This document shows positions 1 through 7,716 of a stretch of 14,438 nucleotides of DNA, piece after piece (position 1 is the stretch's first letter; every line of letters begins with the position of its first letter). The DNA lies in contig DLRL01000081.1 in assembly GCA_002501085.1 (NCBI GenBank), positions 1 through 14,438 on the forward strand, written 5' to 3'. The translations under genes and the position numbers were made by a program. The notes under the pieces are model-generated. The model saw only the letters and a list, made by a program, of their open reading frames with translations, ran no database searches and was not told where the DNA came from. The DNA is from Gemmatimonadales bacterium UBA7889. GTDB taxonomy: Bacteria > Gemmatimonadota > Gemmatimonadetes > Longimicrobiales > Gaopeijiaceae.

Positions 1-831
1 GCGGGACTGCAGCTTGGTATTTCCAATCCCGAAGCCCTTAGCCTAGTGACTGATGCTGCTGAGCGAGTTGGCCGAGCTGCAGAGATTCATATTGAGATTG
101 ACACGGGTATTGGCCGAGCTGGCTTCAATTGGAAGGATGCTAGCAGTTGGAAGCGTGACCTGGATCATGCGATCGAACTTGGTGCCAGATGGGTGGGCTC
201 TTACACTCATCTCCATTCAGCCGATGAAGGTCATGACACAGTCCTAGAGCAATGGACGCGTTTTCAGGAGGCACTCAGGCAGCTAGATGTTCCGGATAGC
301 GTGCTAATTCATATAGTAAACAGTGCTGGTGCGCTGCGAATTCCAGAATTCGCAGCCTCAGCGATACGCACCGGGATCTTTCTTTACGGTGGCAGGGCGG
401 GTGTGGGTCTCCCGGATCCTGAGCCAGTCGTATCTGTCTACGCCCGGGTCGTCCACATCCGGCAAGCTCATGCAGGAGACACTGTCGGATATGGTGCTAC
501 CTACCGGGCTGAAACTAACGAGTGTTGGGCGAGTCTCGGGATCGGGTATGGGGATGGGATCCCGAGGCTGTTGGGAAATCGAGGATCGATCGTGATTCAC
601 GGTTGTCGCGCACCGATCATCGGACGGATCTCAATGGATGTAACAGTGGTAAACATTTCTGAGATCCCTAATGTATCTTTGGGTGACGTAGCAACGTTGA
701 TCGGTTCAGATCAAGATGAGCAGATTACAGTTGATGACGTTGCAGAACAGGCGGATACGATTGGATATGAGATTCTCACAGGACTCTCGCCTCGTCTTCC
801 CAGGATTTGGAAAGGATTAGATGAACAGTAA
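1..831 (+). CDS. alr: Alanine racemase, C-terminal part (5' end outside window)
   Basis: PLP-dependent interconversion of L- and D-alanine in the cytoplasm, supplying D-Ala for peptidoglycan. The frame is open from base 1, so the gene is cut by the window edge; 276 residues are visible and the N-terminal part with the PLP lysine is missing. Seen: the end of the TIM barrel with IDTGIGRAG (bases 97-123), then the C-terminal beta domain with GYGDGIPR (Tyr codon 547-549, matching the second catalytic tyrosine of the family), GRISMDV around 622-642, and LPRIW near the end. Stop TAA is at 829-831. Odd: the residue before IDTG that is usually the carbamylated lysine (KxDTG) is Glu (codon 94-96). A GTG at 46 is only an internal valine codon, since homology continues upstream. 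The lipoprotein gene starts 72 bases downstream. Family assignment is secure; alr versus a related amino-acid racemase is less so. Confidence 0.93.
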   Translation, partial: AGLQLGISNPEALSLVTDAAERVGRAAEIHIEIDTGIGRAGFNWKDASSWKRDLDHAIELGARWVGSYTHLHSADEGHDTVLEQWTRFQEALRQLDVPDSVLIHIVNSAGALRIPEFAASAIRTGIFLYGGRAGVGLPDPEPVVSVYARVVHIRQAHAGDTVGYGATYRAETNECWASLGIGYGDGIPRLLGNRGSIVIHGCRAPIIGRISMDVTVVNISEIPNVSLGDVATLIGSDQDEQITVDDVAEQADTIGYEILTGLSPRLPRIWKGLDEQ

Positions 832-903
832 TCATAAATCAGACTCCTCTCTTCCAGCATGCTTATCAGTGCTGAATGATGAGAATTCCTCAGATGAAAT
901 AAC

Positions 904-2208
904 GTGCATAGATCACTAACTCTTAGCCTAATTGGTCTGGTTTCTATAGGTATAGCGGCGTGCCAAGAGGAGAATCCCATGACCTTGGATTCAGACCTCT
1001 TACCCAAGGAACCGATAACCCTTGAGATCGAAATCCCTTGGGAGGACTTTGCTTCAGACCTGGAAGTGTTTGGCGGATATGGAGCCCCATGGGAACTTGG
1101 AACTGGAGTCGTAGCCAAGGGGTTTGCAGAAATTCTTAACGCACGCACCCTAGTTCGGTTCGCAACCTACCCCAAGGTGCATCAGGTTCGGGATACTACA
1201 GGAACTACTCGCCCTGACTCGAGTTTGACATTTGTCGGGGGCAGAGTTGTTGCTTTTTTTGACACGATTGCCAGCACTAATAATGGTCCAGTAGAGCTAG
1301 GTTTAGGCGCGACACAAACGCCTTGGGATAAAAGGACGGTGACGTGGGTGACCGCGGTGGATACCCTGAATGATCTAAGACTATGGCCTCAGCCTGGGGC
1401 TGGTCCAGTGACCTCAATTGGCACAACCGTATGGGATCCCGCTGAAGGTGACTCGGCTTGGTTCGAGCTGGACTCATTACAAGTGGAGGCTTGGGCAGAT
1501 ACTGCGGATGTCAGTCGAGGTGCCCGCATCGAATCGTTCACGGACAATGCTCGTTTACAGGTCTCTAGGGTAGTTCTAAGGCTCGACACCCGTCCGAGCG
1601 TTAATCCAGATACGATTATCGTGCTGAGTGCTCAGCGTGATGAGATAAGTTTTGTGTACGATCCAATCCCAGAGGCACCTGCGAATGGTATCCGGATCGG
1701 CGGAGCTCCTGCATGGCGAACAGTACTCAACGTGAAAATTCCTACTCATCTGGATGGACCTGCTGAGCTATGTGTGGCTGCAGGTGGATGTCCATTAGAA
1801 CTTAAACCACTAGAGTTGAACTATGCTGCGATTACCCTGAAAAGCGAACGGGGTGAACAAGCTTTTCAGCCGACGGATTCTATCGGATTGGACGTTCGCC
1901 AGGTTCTGAGGCGAGATGCTCTACCGAAGGCACCGTTGGGTGAATCCCTCACCGGTTTGTTAGGACAACGAGTTGGACCTGATGCTTTTGGCGCGAAAGC
2001 CGGGACTGACATTGAAATTCCAATTACAGAGTTTGTCAGAGACCTCTTAGATAGCCAAGATGGGATCAGCCCTAGTAAGACATTGGCACTGTTATCGGTG
2101 TTTGAGCCGATCTCAATTGCATATGCGTCTTTTCACGGACCGGGAGATGAGAATGGTCCCGTTCTCAGATTGGTAGTCACTGTGGGTCGAGCAATGGAAT
2201 TGCCATGA
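904..2208 (+). CDS. Predicted lipoprotein of unknown function
   Basis: Not recognised as a named protein. The 434 residues begin with a lipoprotein signal peptide: MHR, a hydrophobic stretch, then the lipobox IAAC with Cys20 as the expected lipidation site. Gln follows it, so no Asp(+2) inner-membrane retention signal is present and outer-membrane sorting is plausible. The rest is rich in alternating hydrophobic residues and looks beta-structured. Residues about 77-230, with TPWDKRTVTW and a following VVLRLDTR strand, loosely resemble the jelly-roll DNRLRE-type modules of surface proteins; this is a weak resemblance by eye. Cys290 and Cys296 could form a disulfide. Start: a TGA at 895-897 closes the frame, so GTG 904 is the first possible start and gives a complete signal peptide; the ribosome site is weak. 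The stop overlaps the start of the next gene (ATGA), suggesting the two products work together at the outer membrane. Confidence 0.8.
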   Translation: MHRSLTLSLIGLVSIGIAACQEENPMTLDSDLLPKEPITLEIEIPWEDFASDLEVFGGYGAPWELGTGVVAKGFAEILNARTLVRFATYPKVHQVRDTTGTTRPDSSLTFVGGRVVAFFDTIASTNNGPVELGLGATQTPWDKRTVTWVTAVDTLNDLRLWPQPGAGPVTSIGTTVWDPAEGDSAWFELDSLQVEAWADTADVSRGARIESFTDNARLQVSRVVLRLDTRPSVNPDTIIVLSAQRDEISFVYDPIPEAPANGIRIGGAPAWRTVLNVKIPTHLDGPAELCVAAGGCPLELKPLELNYAAITLKSERGEQAFQPTDSIGLDVRQVLRRDALPKAPLGESLTGLLGQRVGPDAFGAKAGTDIEIPITEFVRDLLDSQDGISPSKTLALLSVFEPISIAYASFHGPGDENGPVLRLVVTVGRAMELP

Positions 2209-3380
2209 AGCAGTTCATACGAACTTTGGTTTTTGCATTCATTATCTCTTTAGTTGCTACTCCATCAGGTGCCCAATCTCTGTACAATGCAGCGGGTATG
2301 GGTCTCCCGGTCGAGGCACTTGATGGTCGTGCTCGAGCACTTGGGAACTTAGGGATCGGGCTTTGGGGAAGTGGTTTGCTACCTGGTGATCCTGCAGCAG
2401 CGGGGATGTTCATTGTGCCGACAGCGGTAATTGTGGGTCAGCCATCGTGGGTGGACTATGACCACGAATCAGGAAAATCAGGAAGTATCCAAGGAAGCCG
2501 TTTTCCGTTGATGGGGGTCGGTTATCCAGGCTTCTCCGGCATATTCACATTGAGCCTCAGTTCGTTCCTGGATCAGCACTACAAGAGTCAGAGGTCTTTA
2601 GAGTTGGACCTCAGAGGGGAGAAGAGTGAAGTCACAGATCTCTTCGAACAGGATGGATCGATCGGGAGCCTAAATTTTGGGTACTCAAGACCTATAGGTA
2701 CCAGCGCTGCGCTCGGATTTAGTTTTGGTCGCTATGCGGGTTCAATACTGCGCCAACTTGAACGGGACTTTAGCGCGTTATCGTTTCCTGGAGCTCTGGA
2801 GTCATACCAGACGAGTAGTCGTTGGACATATTCAGGAAGTTCTCTAACCGGTGGAATGGCTGCGAATCTCGGTACATTCGCCCGAGTGGCAGCCAGTGTT
2901 ACTTGGTCCGGTGACTTAAATGCAACTGCGTCCGATGATACTTCAGGTATGGACCGGAGTTTTTCCCTGCCGATGCAGTATCGTCTTGGCACTAGCATCG
3001 TGCTTGCACCCGGGCTCATGATCACTGCTAGTGCGATACGGGCGGATTGGGCGGACATTGAGAGGGACCTTGATACTCCAACCACGGTAGGGAGCACAAG
3101 CAATATCGGCGTTGGGGTCGAGCTCTCACGGGCGAATATTTTCGGTCTGGCACTTCCTCTTCGGTTTGGGTACCGGACTGGAAAGCTGCCCTTCTCTCTT
3201 GGAACTGGTGTCGCGACAGAACGGATCTTCTCTGCTGGGCTGGGACTTTCTTTGAGTCAGGCTGACGATATCGTACTAGGCGGTGTAGATGCTGCTATTG
3301 AACGTGGTCGAAGATCTGGCTCTGTTCTCACAGAAGCGTTCTGGCGAGCGACGATATCACTCCGGGTTTCCGGATACTAG
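2205..3380 (+). CDS. Exported protein, probable outer-membrane beta-barrel
   Basis: 391 residues. The N-terminus is a Sec signal peptide: basic MKQFIR, a hydrophobic core, and a probable signal peptidase I cut after SGA (residue 23), leaving QSLYN. The mature part has many short stretches of alternating hydrophobic and polar residues with Gly, Ser and Tyr turns. The opening DGRARALGNLGIGL followed by GDPAAAG resembles the start of FadL/PorV-like barrels, where a GARALGMGGA-type segment precedes an NPA-type motif. It ends RATISLRVSGY, an amphipathic last strand but without a terminal Phe. ATG 2205 overlaps the TGA of the upstream lipoprotein, so translation is probably coupled and a joint envelope role is likely. 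Substrate or partner unknown. The barrel call is from pattern only. Confidence 0.72.
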   Translation: MKQFIRTLVFAFIISLVATPSGAQSLYNAAGMGLPVEALDGRARALGNLGIGLWGSGLLPGDPAAAGMFIVPTAVIVGQPSWVDYDHESGKSGSIQGSRFPLMGVGYPGFSGIFTLSLSSFLDQHYKSQRSLELDLRGEKSEVTDLFEQDGSIGSLNFGYSRPIGTSAALGFSFGRYAGSILRQLERDFSALSFPGALESYQTSSRWTYSGSSLTGGMAANLGTFARVAASVTWSGDLNATASDDTSGMDRSFSLPMQYRLGTSIVLAPGLMITASAIRADWADIERDLDTPTTVGSTSNIGVGVELSRANIFGLALPLRFGYRTGKLPFSLGTGVATERIFSAGLGLSLSQADDIVLGGVDAAIERGRRSGSVLTEAFWRATISLRVSGY

Positions 3381-3422
3381 TTCAATAGCGGTCCAAAGGA
3401 CTTCAACGAGACCATACTCACC

Positions 3423-4739
3423 TTGCGCGTTCTTTTTCACACATTTGGTTGCAAAGCAAACCAATATGACACGGAACGCATGCGTCAGGAGCTTGAGGCT
3501 TGGGGAGCTAAGACGACCACAGAACGTCTAGAGGCTGATGTGTTCGTTGTAAATACGTGTACAGTGACCAATCAAGCTGATGCGGATGCGCGCCGTTTTA
3601 TTAGACGACTGCAGCGTGAAGTGCCATCTGCAAAGATAGTTGTGACCGGTTGCTCCGCTGCTCTCAACCCTGACAACTATCATTCCATGGATGGGGTATC
3701 AGGAGTAGTGGAGGGGCATGATCCGGTAGCGGTTGCATCGCTAGTAGCATCGAATGTTCCTGTACAAATCGAACTCCGATCCTCCCTAGACCGTATCGAC
3801 ACTGAACCGATAGGAGGGGAGCTCCTTCGGATGCGTCGAGGCGCAGCTCGTGGTTGGCTTAAGGTCCAGGACGGGTGTGACCGCAAGTGTGCCTTTTGCG
3901 CTACGAGGCTGGCCCGCGGATACTCGCGTTCGCGCCACCCTAGTCAAGTACTCTCAGAAGCAAAACTTTTGGCTCAAGTACATGCGGAACTCGTCATTAC
4001 TGGGATCCATATCGGACACTATGGAAGGGACCTTGCTCCAGAGTGGACATTATCCAGGCTTGTAGCCGAGCTAATGGAGAAACTCCCAGATGTTCGGTTT
4101 CGGTTGGGTAGCATTGAGGCGACCGAGATTGATGACCTCACCATCGAATTATTGGCGACCTCGGGCGGACAACTTGCGCCCCACCTACATATGCCACTCC
4201 AGAGTGGAGCTGATCCAGTTCTTAAGCGAATGCGGCGTTGGCATACTAGGGAACAGTACCGGTGCCGCGTGCTTGAGATCGCTGATCGAATCTGGCCACT
4301 TGGACTTGGGGCTGATGTGATCACGGGATTCCCAGGTGAGACACCGGCAGACCATGCAGCAACGTGTAGTCTTACTAGGGAACTACCGTTCACATATTTG
4401 CACGTGTTTCCTTTCTCTCCGAGAGATGGAACGGTGGCTGCGGGCCTTCCCAACCCTGTCCCGCAGCGGATTGCAGGAGAACGGAGTCGGGAACTTCGAG
4501 AGATGGCTAACGATAAAGGACTGGCATATAAGGCGTCTCGTATTGGCGGGCCTGCGGAGGTTATTGTCGAGGGTGAAAGCGGGACGGCCCTTACCGGAGA
4601 TTACCTGCGGGTAGGCCTCATCGGCTTCGACCGAGACAGTGATGGTTTGTCGGGGCCTCGGTATAGTGGCACTCTGCAGGGTGACAAGGAGCATTTATAC
4701 ATTGAATTATCTCAAAACCTTACTGCCATCCTAAGATGA
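3423..4739 (+). CDS. mtaB: MtaB-like tRNA methylthiotransferase (ms2t6A37)
   Basis: Radical-SAM enzyme of the methylthiotransferase family, 438 residues, expected to convert t6A37 to ms2t6A37 in ANN-decoding tRNAs. Domains: N-terminal UPF0004 domain with FGCKANQYDTE (Cys10), NTCTVT (Cys46) and VTGCSA (Cys77), ligands of the auxiliary cluster; radical-SAM core with GCDRKCAFC (Cys152, Cys156, Cys159) for the SAM-binding 4Fe-4S; a C-terminal TRAM-like region. GCKxNQYDTE and VQDGC point to the MtaB branch rather than MiaB or RimO. Start: the frame is closed by the upstream gene's own TAG (3378-3380), and TTG 3423 is the only usual start codon before Cys10; Met20 would remove Cys10. A purine-rich AAAGGA lies at 3395-3400, farther than ideal. 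Its stop overlaps the miaB start. Odd: after the CxxxCxxC the usual Pro-containing loop reads ATRLARG. Confidence 0.88.
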   Translation: MRVLFHTFGCKANQYDTERMRQELEAWGAKTTTERLEADVFVVNTCTVTNQADADARRFIRRLQREVPSAKIVVTGCSAALNPDNYHSMDGVSGVVEGHDPVAVASLVASNVPVQIELRSSLDRIDTEPIGGELLRMRRGAARGWLKVQDGCDRKCAFCATRLARGYSRSRHPSQVLSEAKLLAQVHAELVITGIHIGHYGRDLAPEWTLSRLVAELMEKLPDVRFRLGSIEATEIDDLTIELLATSGGQLAPHLHMPLQSGADPVLKRMRRWHTREQYRCRVLEIADRIWPLGLGADVITGFPGETPADHAATCSLTRELPFTYLHVFPFSPRDGTVAAGLPNPVPQRIAGERSRELREMANDKGLAYKASRIGGPAEVIVEGESGTALTGDYLRVGLIGFDRDSDGLSGPRYSGTLQGDKEHLYIELSQNLTAILR

Positions 4740-6118
4740 CCAAGAGTACTCGCTCAAAACGAGCCTACGTCGAAACGTATGGGTGCCAGATGAACATTAG
4801 CGACGGTGAGCTTATGGAAGGCATCCTCACGAATGATGGATTTGAGATTGTCGAAGCACCTGAGGATGCGGATGTAGTTTTGGTAAACACATGTGCAATC
4901 CGCGAGCATGCAGAGAACCGCGTGCTCGGCCGTGTAGCCCAGCTTAACGGCCTCAAACGTGAGCGGCCCGAACTAGTGATTGGTGTCACAGGCTGCATGG
5001 CTCAAAGGATGGGAGAGACTCTTCTTGAGCGGGCACCGTATGTAGATCTGGTGATGGGCCCAGACGGTTATCGTGGCCTGCCGGATGCACTTGAGAACCT
5101 TGAGGGATATCGCAGTGATAGGGAGAGTAATTCAAGGATTCGTGGTCCTCAACTTGCTATCCTAGACCTTAACTTAGGCGAGAATTATCAAGGCTTAGAG
5201 CAAAGACGTACGGAGGGACCCACAGCGTGGATTCCTATCCAACGCGGCTGTAATCATCGATGCACGTTCTGTATCGTCCCCTATGTTCGGGGTCCAGAGA
5301 AGAATCGAGATCCGCTAGAAATCCTGAATGAAGTTCGAGATTTGACATCAAGGGGAGTTACAGAGGTCACGCTGTTAGGGCAAACCGTAAATTCTTACGC
5401 ATCGATGGACCTTAGCTTCCCCAATCTGCTATCGGAGGTCGCCCAAGTAGAGGGAATTCAGCGTGTGCGATTCACTTCACCCCATCCGAATGACGTCACG
5501 CCAGAACTTGTAGAGGTGATGGCGACTGAACCAGCGGTTTGTGAACACCTACATCTTCCCGCACAATCGGGTAACAATCGAACTCTGAAGCGCATGCTTC
5601 GAAGGTACTCAGTGGAGGTCATTCTAGAGAAAGTTGAGATGGTGAGGGCGGAGATCCCTGAAATAGCACTCTCTACTGATATTATTGTGGCTTTCCCGGG
5701 TGAGACTGACGAAGAATTTCAGGATACGCTGGAGTTGATGAGGACAGTTCGCTTTGACGAGGCGTTCACCTATAAATACTCACCTAGAGAGGGGACTCCT
5801 GCGACACGCTTACCTGCTAATGAATTCCTTACTACGCTCGAAGCTCAAGCCAGGCTGGAGGAACTCATCACAGTGAGTCGCGGTATCCAAGCTGAGATTA
5901 ATGCTGGGGAAATAGGACGGATTGATGAAGTTCTCATAGAGCGTGTGGGACGGTACCCCGGCCAAATCCTAGGTCGGACGCGTAGAAATAAGGTCGTCGC
6001 CTTCGATGGTGATTCAGAGCGGATTGGATGTTATACCCACGTAGGGTTGGAAAGGACGACAGGGGCAACGTTTGCTGGAAAGGAGACTAGCCAACCCGAA
6101 CTGGTGGGACAGAGTTGA
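4736..6118 (+). CDS. miaB: tRNA-2-methylthio-N6-dimethylallyladenosine synthase
   Basis: Radical-SAM methylthiotransferase that adds the 2-methylthio group to i6A37 in tRNAs reading U-starting codons, giving ms2i6A37. The 460 residues are typical for MiaB. Seen: YGCQMNISDGE (Cys17), NTCAIREHAENR (Cys53) and VTGCMAQR (Cys87), the UPF0004 cluster ligands; QRGCNHRCTFCIVPYVRG (Cys172, Cys176, Cys179), the SAM cluster; GQTVNSY, a near match to the MiaB signature GQNVNSY; LPAQSGNNR in the core; and a C-terminal TRAM domain with GRTRRNK. The ATG overlaps the stop of the mtaB-like gene and the stop overlaps the TTG of the next gene, so it sits in the middle of a coupled trio. The substrate i6A needs MiaA, which is not in the window. 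Confidence 0.95.
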   Translation: MTKSTRSKRAYVETYGCQMNISDGELMEGILTNDGFEIVEAPEDADVVLVNTCAIREHAENRVLGRVAQLNGLKRERPELVIGVTGCMAQRMGETLLERAPYVDLVMGPDGYRGLPDALENLEGYRSDRESNSRIRGPQLAILDLNLGENYQGLEQRRTEGPTAWIPIQRGCNHRCTFCIVPYVRGPEKNRDPLEILNEVRDLTSRGVTEVTLLGQTVNSYASMDLSFPNLLSEVAQVEGIQRVRFTSPHPNDVTPELVEVMATEPAVCEHLHLPAQSGNNRTLKRMLRRYSVEVILEKVEMVRAEIPEIALSTDIIVAFPGETDEEFQDTLELMRTVRFDEAFTYKYSPREGTPATRLPANEFLTTLEAQARLEELITVSRGIQAEINAGEIGRIDEVLIERVGRYPGQILGRTRRNKVVAFDGDSERIGCYTHVGLERTTGATFAGKETSQPELVGQS

Positions 6119-6429
6119 GTAGAATCATCCGTGCGATAGGTATCCTATTGGTTGTGGGCTTGGGGTGGTTGTTCGGGTCGGTTAATGGCTCAGAGACGGT
6201 GACCTTGAAGCTGGGCGTAATAACGCTGTACGATGTTCCCATCACAGTGGTAGCCTTTTTCGGCCTGTTGGCGGGGATGGTTATCATGCTTGTCGCCGGC
6301 ATCTATAATGATCTAAGGGTTAGACGAATCCTCCGAGACCGACTCACAGAAGAGGATAGTGAGGAGAAGGCCCGCATCATCGACCACAGACAGCACGATT
6401 TATTCGGGAAAGATGAGGAAGAAGGCTAA
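6115..6429 (+). CDS. Small LapA-like (DUF1049-type) membrane protein
   Basis: 104 residues with two predicted transmembrane helices (about 5-22 and 43-64), separated by a short polar segment, VNGSETVTLKLGVITLYD, that would face the periplasm. A charged cytoplasmic tail from NDLRVRR to the end is rich in Glu, Asp, Arg and Lys. This layout matches the LapA/DUF1049 family of inner-membrane proteins, known in Escherichia coli as partners of the lipopolysaccharide assembly regulator LapB. The family call is by topology and general look only. TTG 6115 overlaps the TGA of miaB (TTGA); a modest GGTGGGA lies just upstream at 6103-6109. It is the last gene of the + strand cluster before the non-coding region. 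Role here unknown. Confidence 0.68.
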   Translation: MSRIIRAIGILLVVGLGWLFGSVNGSETVTLKLGVITLYDVPITVVAFFGLLAGMVIMLVAGIYNDLRVRRILRDRLTEEDSEEKARIIDHRQHDLFGKDEEEG

Positions 6430-6575
6430 GGATTAGTGGGATAAGGTTTCGGAGGGTGTTAGGTCGATTTCAGCGATTGCTGGTGAACAAGGTCAGCGCA
6501 TGTTTGTTGGATTCGCCTATACCTTTAGAGCTCATTTCTTACGAACCACAAATAGTACTGAGAATGAGAAGTTTT

Positions 6576-6603
6576 GGCTCAAGAAGAAGCCGATTCTTGA
6601 GCC
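6576..6603. repeat. Perfect 10-bp inverted repeat (hairpin or operator)
   Basis: GGCTCAAGAA at 6576-6585 is exactly complementary to TTCTTGAGCC at 6594-6603, with an 8-base spacer (GAAGCCGA). As RNA it would fold into a 10-bp stem. No T-run follows on the + strand (the T-run at 6572-6575 precedes it), so it is not a standard intrinsic terminator. It ends 50 bases upstream of the candidate fbp -35 box, which fits either a regulator-binding palindrome or a processing or termination hairpin for the upstream transcript. Confidence 0.7.
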
Positions 6604-6653
6604 TGATTACTGGGTTAGTTGAGCACTATATTACCCATAAAGCTTTGTGAATC

Positions 6654-6682
6654 TTGACCTGGCCAGACTCCTTTTCTATCCT
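6654..6682 (+). promoter_or_regulatory. Candidate sigma70-type promoter for fbp
   Basis: TTGACC at 6654-6659 (5 of 6 to the -35 consensus), a 17-base spacer, and TATCCT at 6677-6682 (4 of 6 to the -10 consensus). Transcription would start near 6689, giving a leader of about 30 bases before the fbp ATG. Spacing and position are right, but single promoter matches are common by chance. Confidence 0.4.
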
Positions 6683-6720
6683 CCGCTTCTTCCATCTGCG
6701 ACATCTCTGGTTCCCGATTT

Positions 6721-7716
6721 ATGTCTGAAAAACAAGGCCTTACGATTTCCCGTTTTCTGGTCGAGCAGGAGCGTGAGATGCCTAAAGCAACTGGTGTGTT
6801 CACGGGTTTGCTCAACGACATTGCTTTAGCAGCTAAGATTATCTCTCGTGAGGTCAATCATGTGGGATTATCTGAGATGCTAGGGGATACAGGGGAAGAA
6901 AACTCCCATGGGGAGCGAGTTCAGAAGCTCGACATTTTTGCGGATGATGTGATGCGCCAGATCCTACATCACACGGGCTTAATCACCTGCATGGCTTCTG
7001 AGGAGAAAGAGTTTTTTTGGCCGGTGCCGGACAGCTTCCCATCTGGAGAATACGTCGTCATTTATGATCCACTGGACGGTTCGTCGAACATCGACGTGAA
7101 CGTATCAATCGGAACAATCTTCAGCATTCATTCCAAGATCTCTAGTTCAGAGCGAGGAGAACTGAGTGACTGCTTGCAAGCTGGAAAACATCAGGTTGCA
7201 GCAGGCTATGTCCTCTATGGATCATCCACCATGTTTGTATATACCATAGGCAGGGGAGTACATGGCTTCACGCTTGACCCTTCTCTCGGAGAATTTGTTT
7301 TAAGTCACGAAAGCATGTGTTTCCCTGACCCTCCCCGCCACGTCTACTCCATAAATGAAGCTCACTACAATAGTTGGAAAACTGGACAACAACTCCTCAT
7401 TGATCACTTGAAGGATGGGGGTGACTTCAGTTCACGCTATATCGGGTCATTAGTGGCGGATTTCCACAGGACGTTACTACAGGGAGGCATCTTCATGTAT
7501 CCGTCAGGGAAGGGTGCTCCAGAGGGTAAATTACGCCTCCTCTACGAGTGCTCACCGATTGCTATGCTTGCAAAACAGGCAGGTGGTCGTGCAAGCACCG
7601 GAGCTCGGGATGTGTTGGAGGTTATACCTGACTCACTGCATCAACGGGTACCTCTCTACGTGGGGAACAGCGAGTTAGTTGATCTAGCAGAAGAGTTCTT
7701 GGCAGAAGAAGATTAG
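6721..7716 (+). CDS. fbp: Fructose-1,6-bisphosphatase, class I
   Basis: Hydrolyses fructose 1,6-bisphosphate to fructose 6-phosphate in gluconeogenesis (or a Calvin-type cycle, for which the window gives no evidence). The 331 residues match the usual length of the class I family. Seen: SEEKE with Glu94-Glu95, and DPLDGSSNID at 116-125 (Asp116 and Asp119), the metal-binding signature; RYIGSLVADFHR at 239-250 and FMYP at 258-261 in the substrate site; and GKLRLLYECSP with Glu276, another metal ligand. All expected acidic ligands are present. ATG 6721 gives the family's usual N-terminus; no clear Shine-Dalgarno precedes it. It stands alone, separated from the upstream cluster by 291 bases with its own promoter candidate, and converges with purF, leaving 63 bases between the stops. 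Confidence 0.96.
   Translation: MSEKQGLTISRFLVEQEREMPKATGVFTGLLNDIALAAKIISREVNHVGLSEMLGDTGEENSHGERVQKLDIFADDVMRQILHHTGLITCMASEEKEFFWPVPDSFPSGEYVVIYDPLDGSSNIDVNVSIGTIFSIHSKISSSERGELSDCLQAGKHQVAAGYVLYGSSTMFVYTIGRGVHGFTLDPSLGEFVLSHESMCFPDPPRHVYSINEAHYNSWKTGQQLLIDHLKDGGDFSSRYIGSLVADFHRTLLQGGIFMYPSGKGAPEGKLRLLYECSPIAMLAKQAGGRASTGARDVLEVIPDSLHQRVPLYVGNSELVDLAEEFLAEED

Larger units (their letters stand above)
6430..6720 (+). other. Non-coding region between the lapA-like gene and fbp
   Basis: 291 bases with no credible gene. Short open frames here have no ribosome site or recognisable product. It holds a perfect inverted repeat (6576-6603) and a sigma70-like promoter candidate (6654-6682), each listed separately. 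No U-tract terminator was found for the upstream cluster. Confidence 0.6.

Noticed and set aside
868..887. CAGCA/TGCTG short stem between alr and the lipoprotein gene
   Set aside because: Only five pairs with a ten-base loop and no T-run; expected by chance.
711..1148. 145-residue - strand frame across the alr/lipoprotein junction
   Set aside because: Antisense to two well-supported genes, with a composition of Ser, Arg and Pro typical of a shadow frame.
3381..3422. Read-through fusion of the barrel protein and the mtaB-like protein, which share a reading frame
   Set aside because: A clean TAG separates them, the products are an exported barrel and a cytoplasmic enzyme, and a TTG start restores a normal MtaB N-terminus.
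4019..4453. 144-residue - strand frame inside the mtaB-like gene
   Set aside because: It lies wholly opposite the radical-SAM core and has no family resemblance.
6456..6650. Possible 64-residue gene between the lapA-like gene and fbp
   Set aside because: GTG start without properly spaced ribosome site, no recognisable domain, and it runs through the inverted repeat.
6615..6857. 80-residue frame on the - strand over the fbp start
   Set aside because: It is antisense to the conserved fbp N-terminus and to the promoter candidate; a shadow frame.
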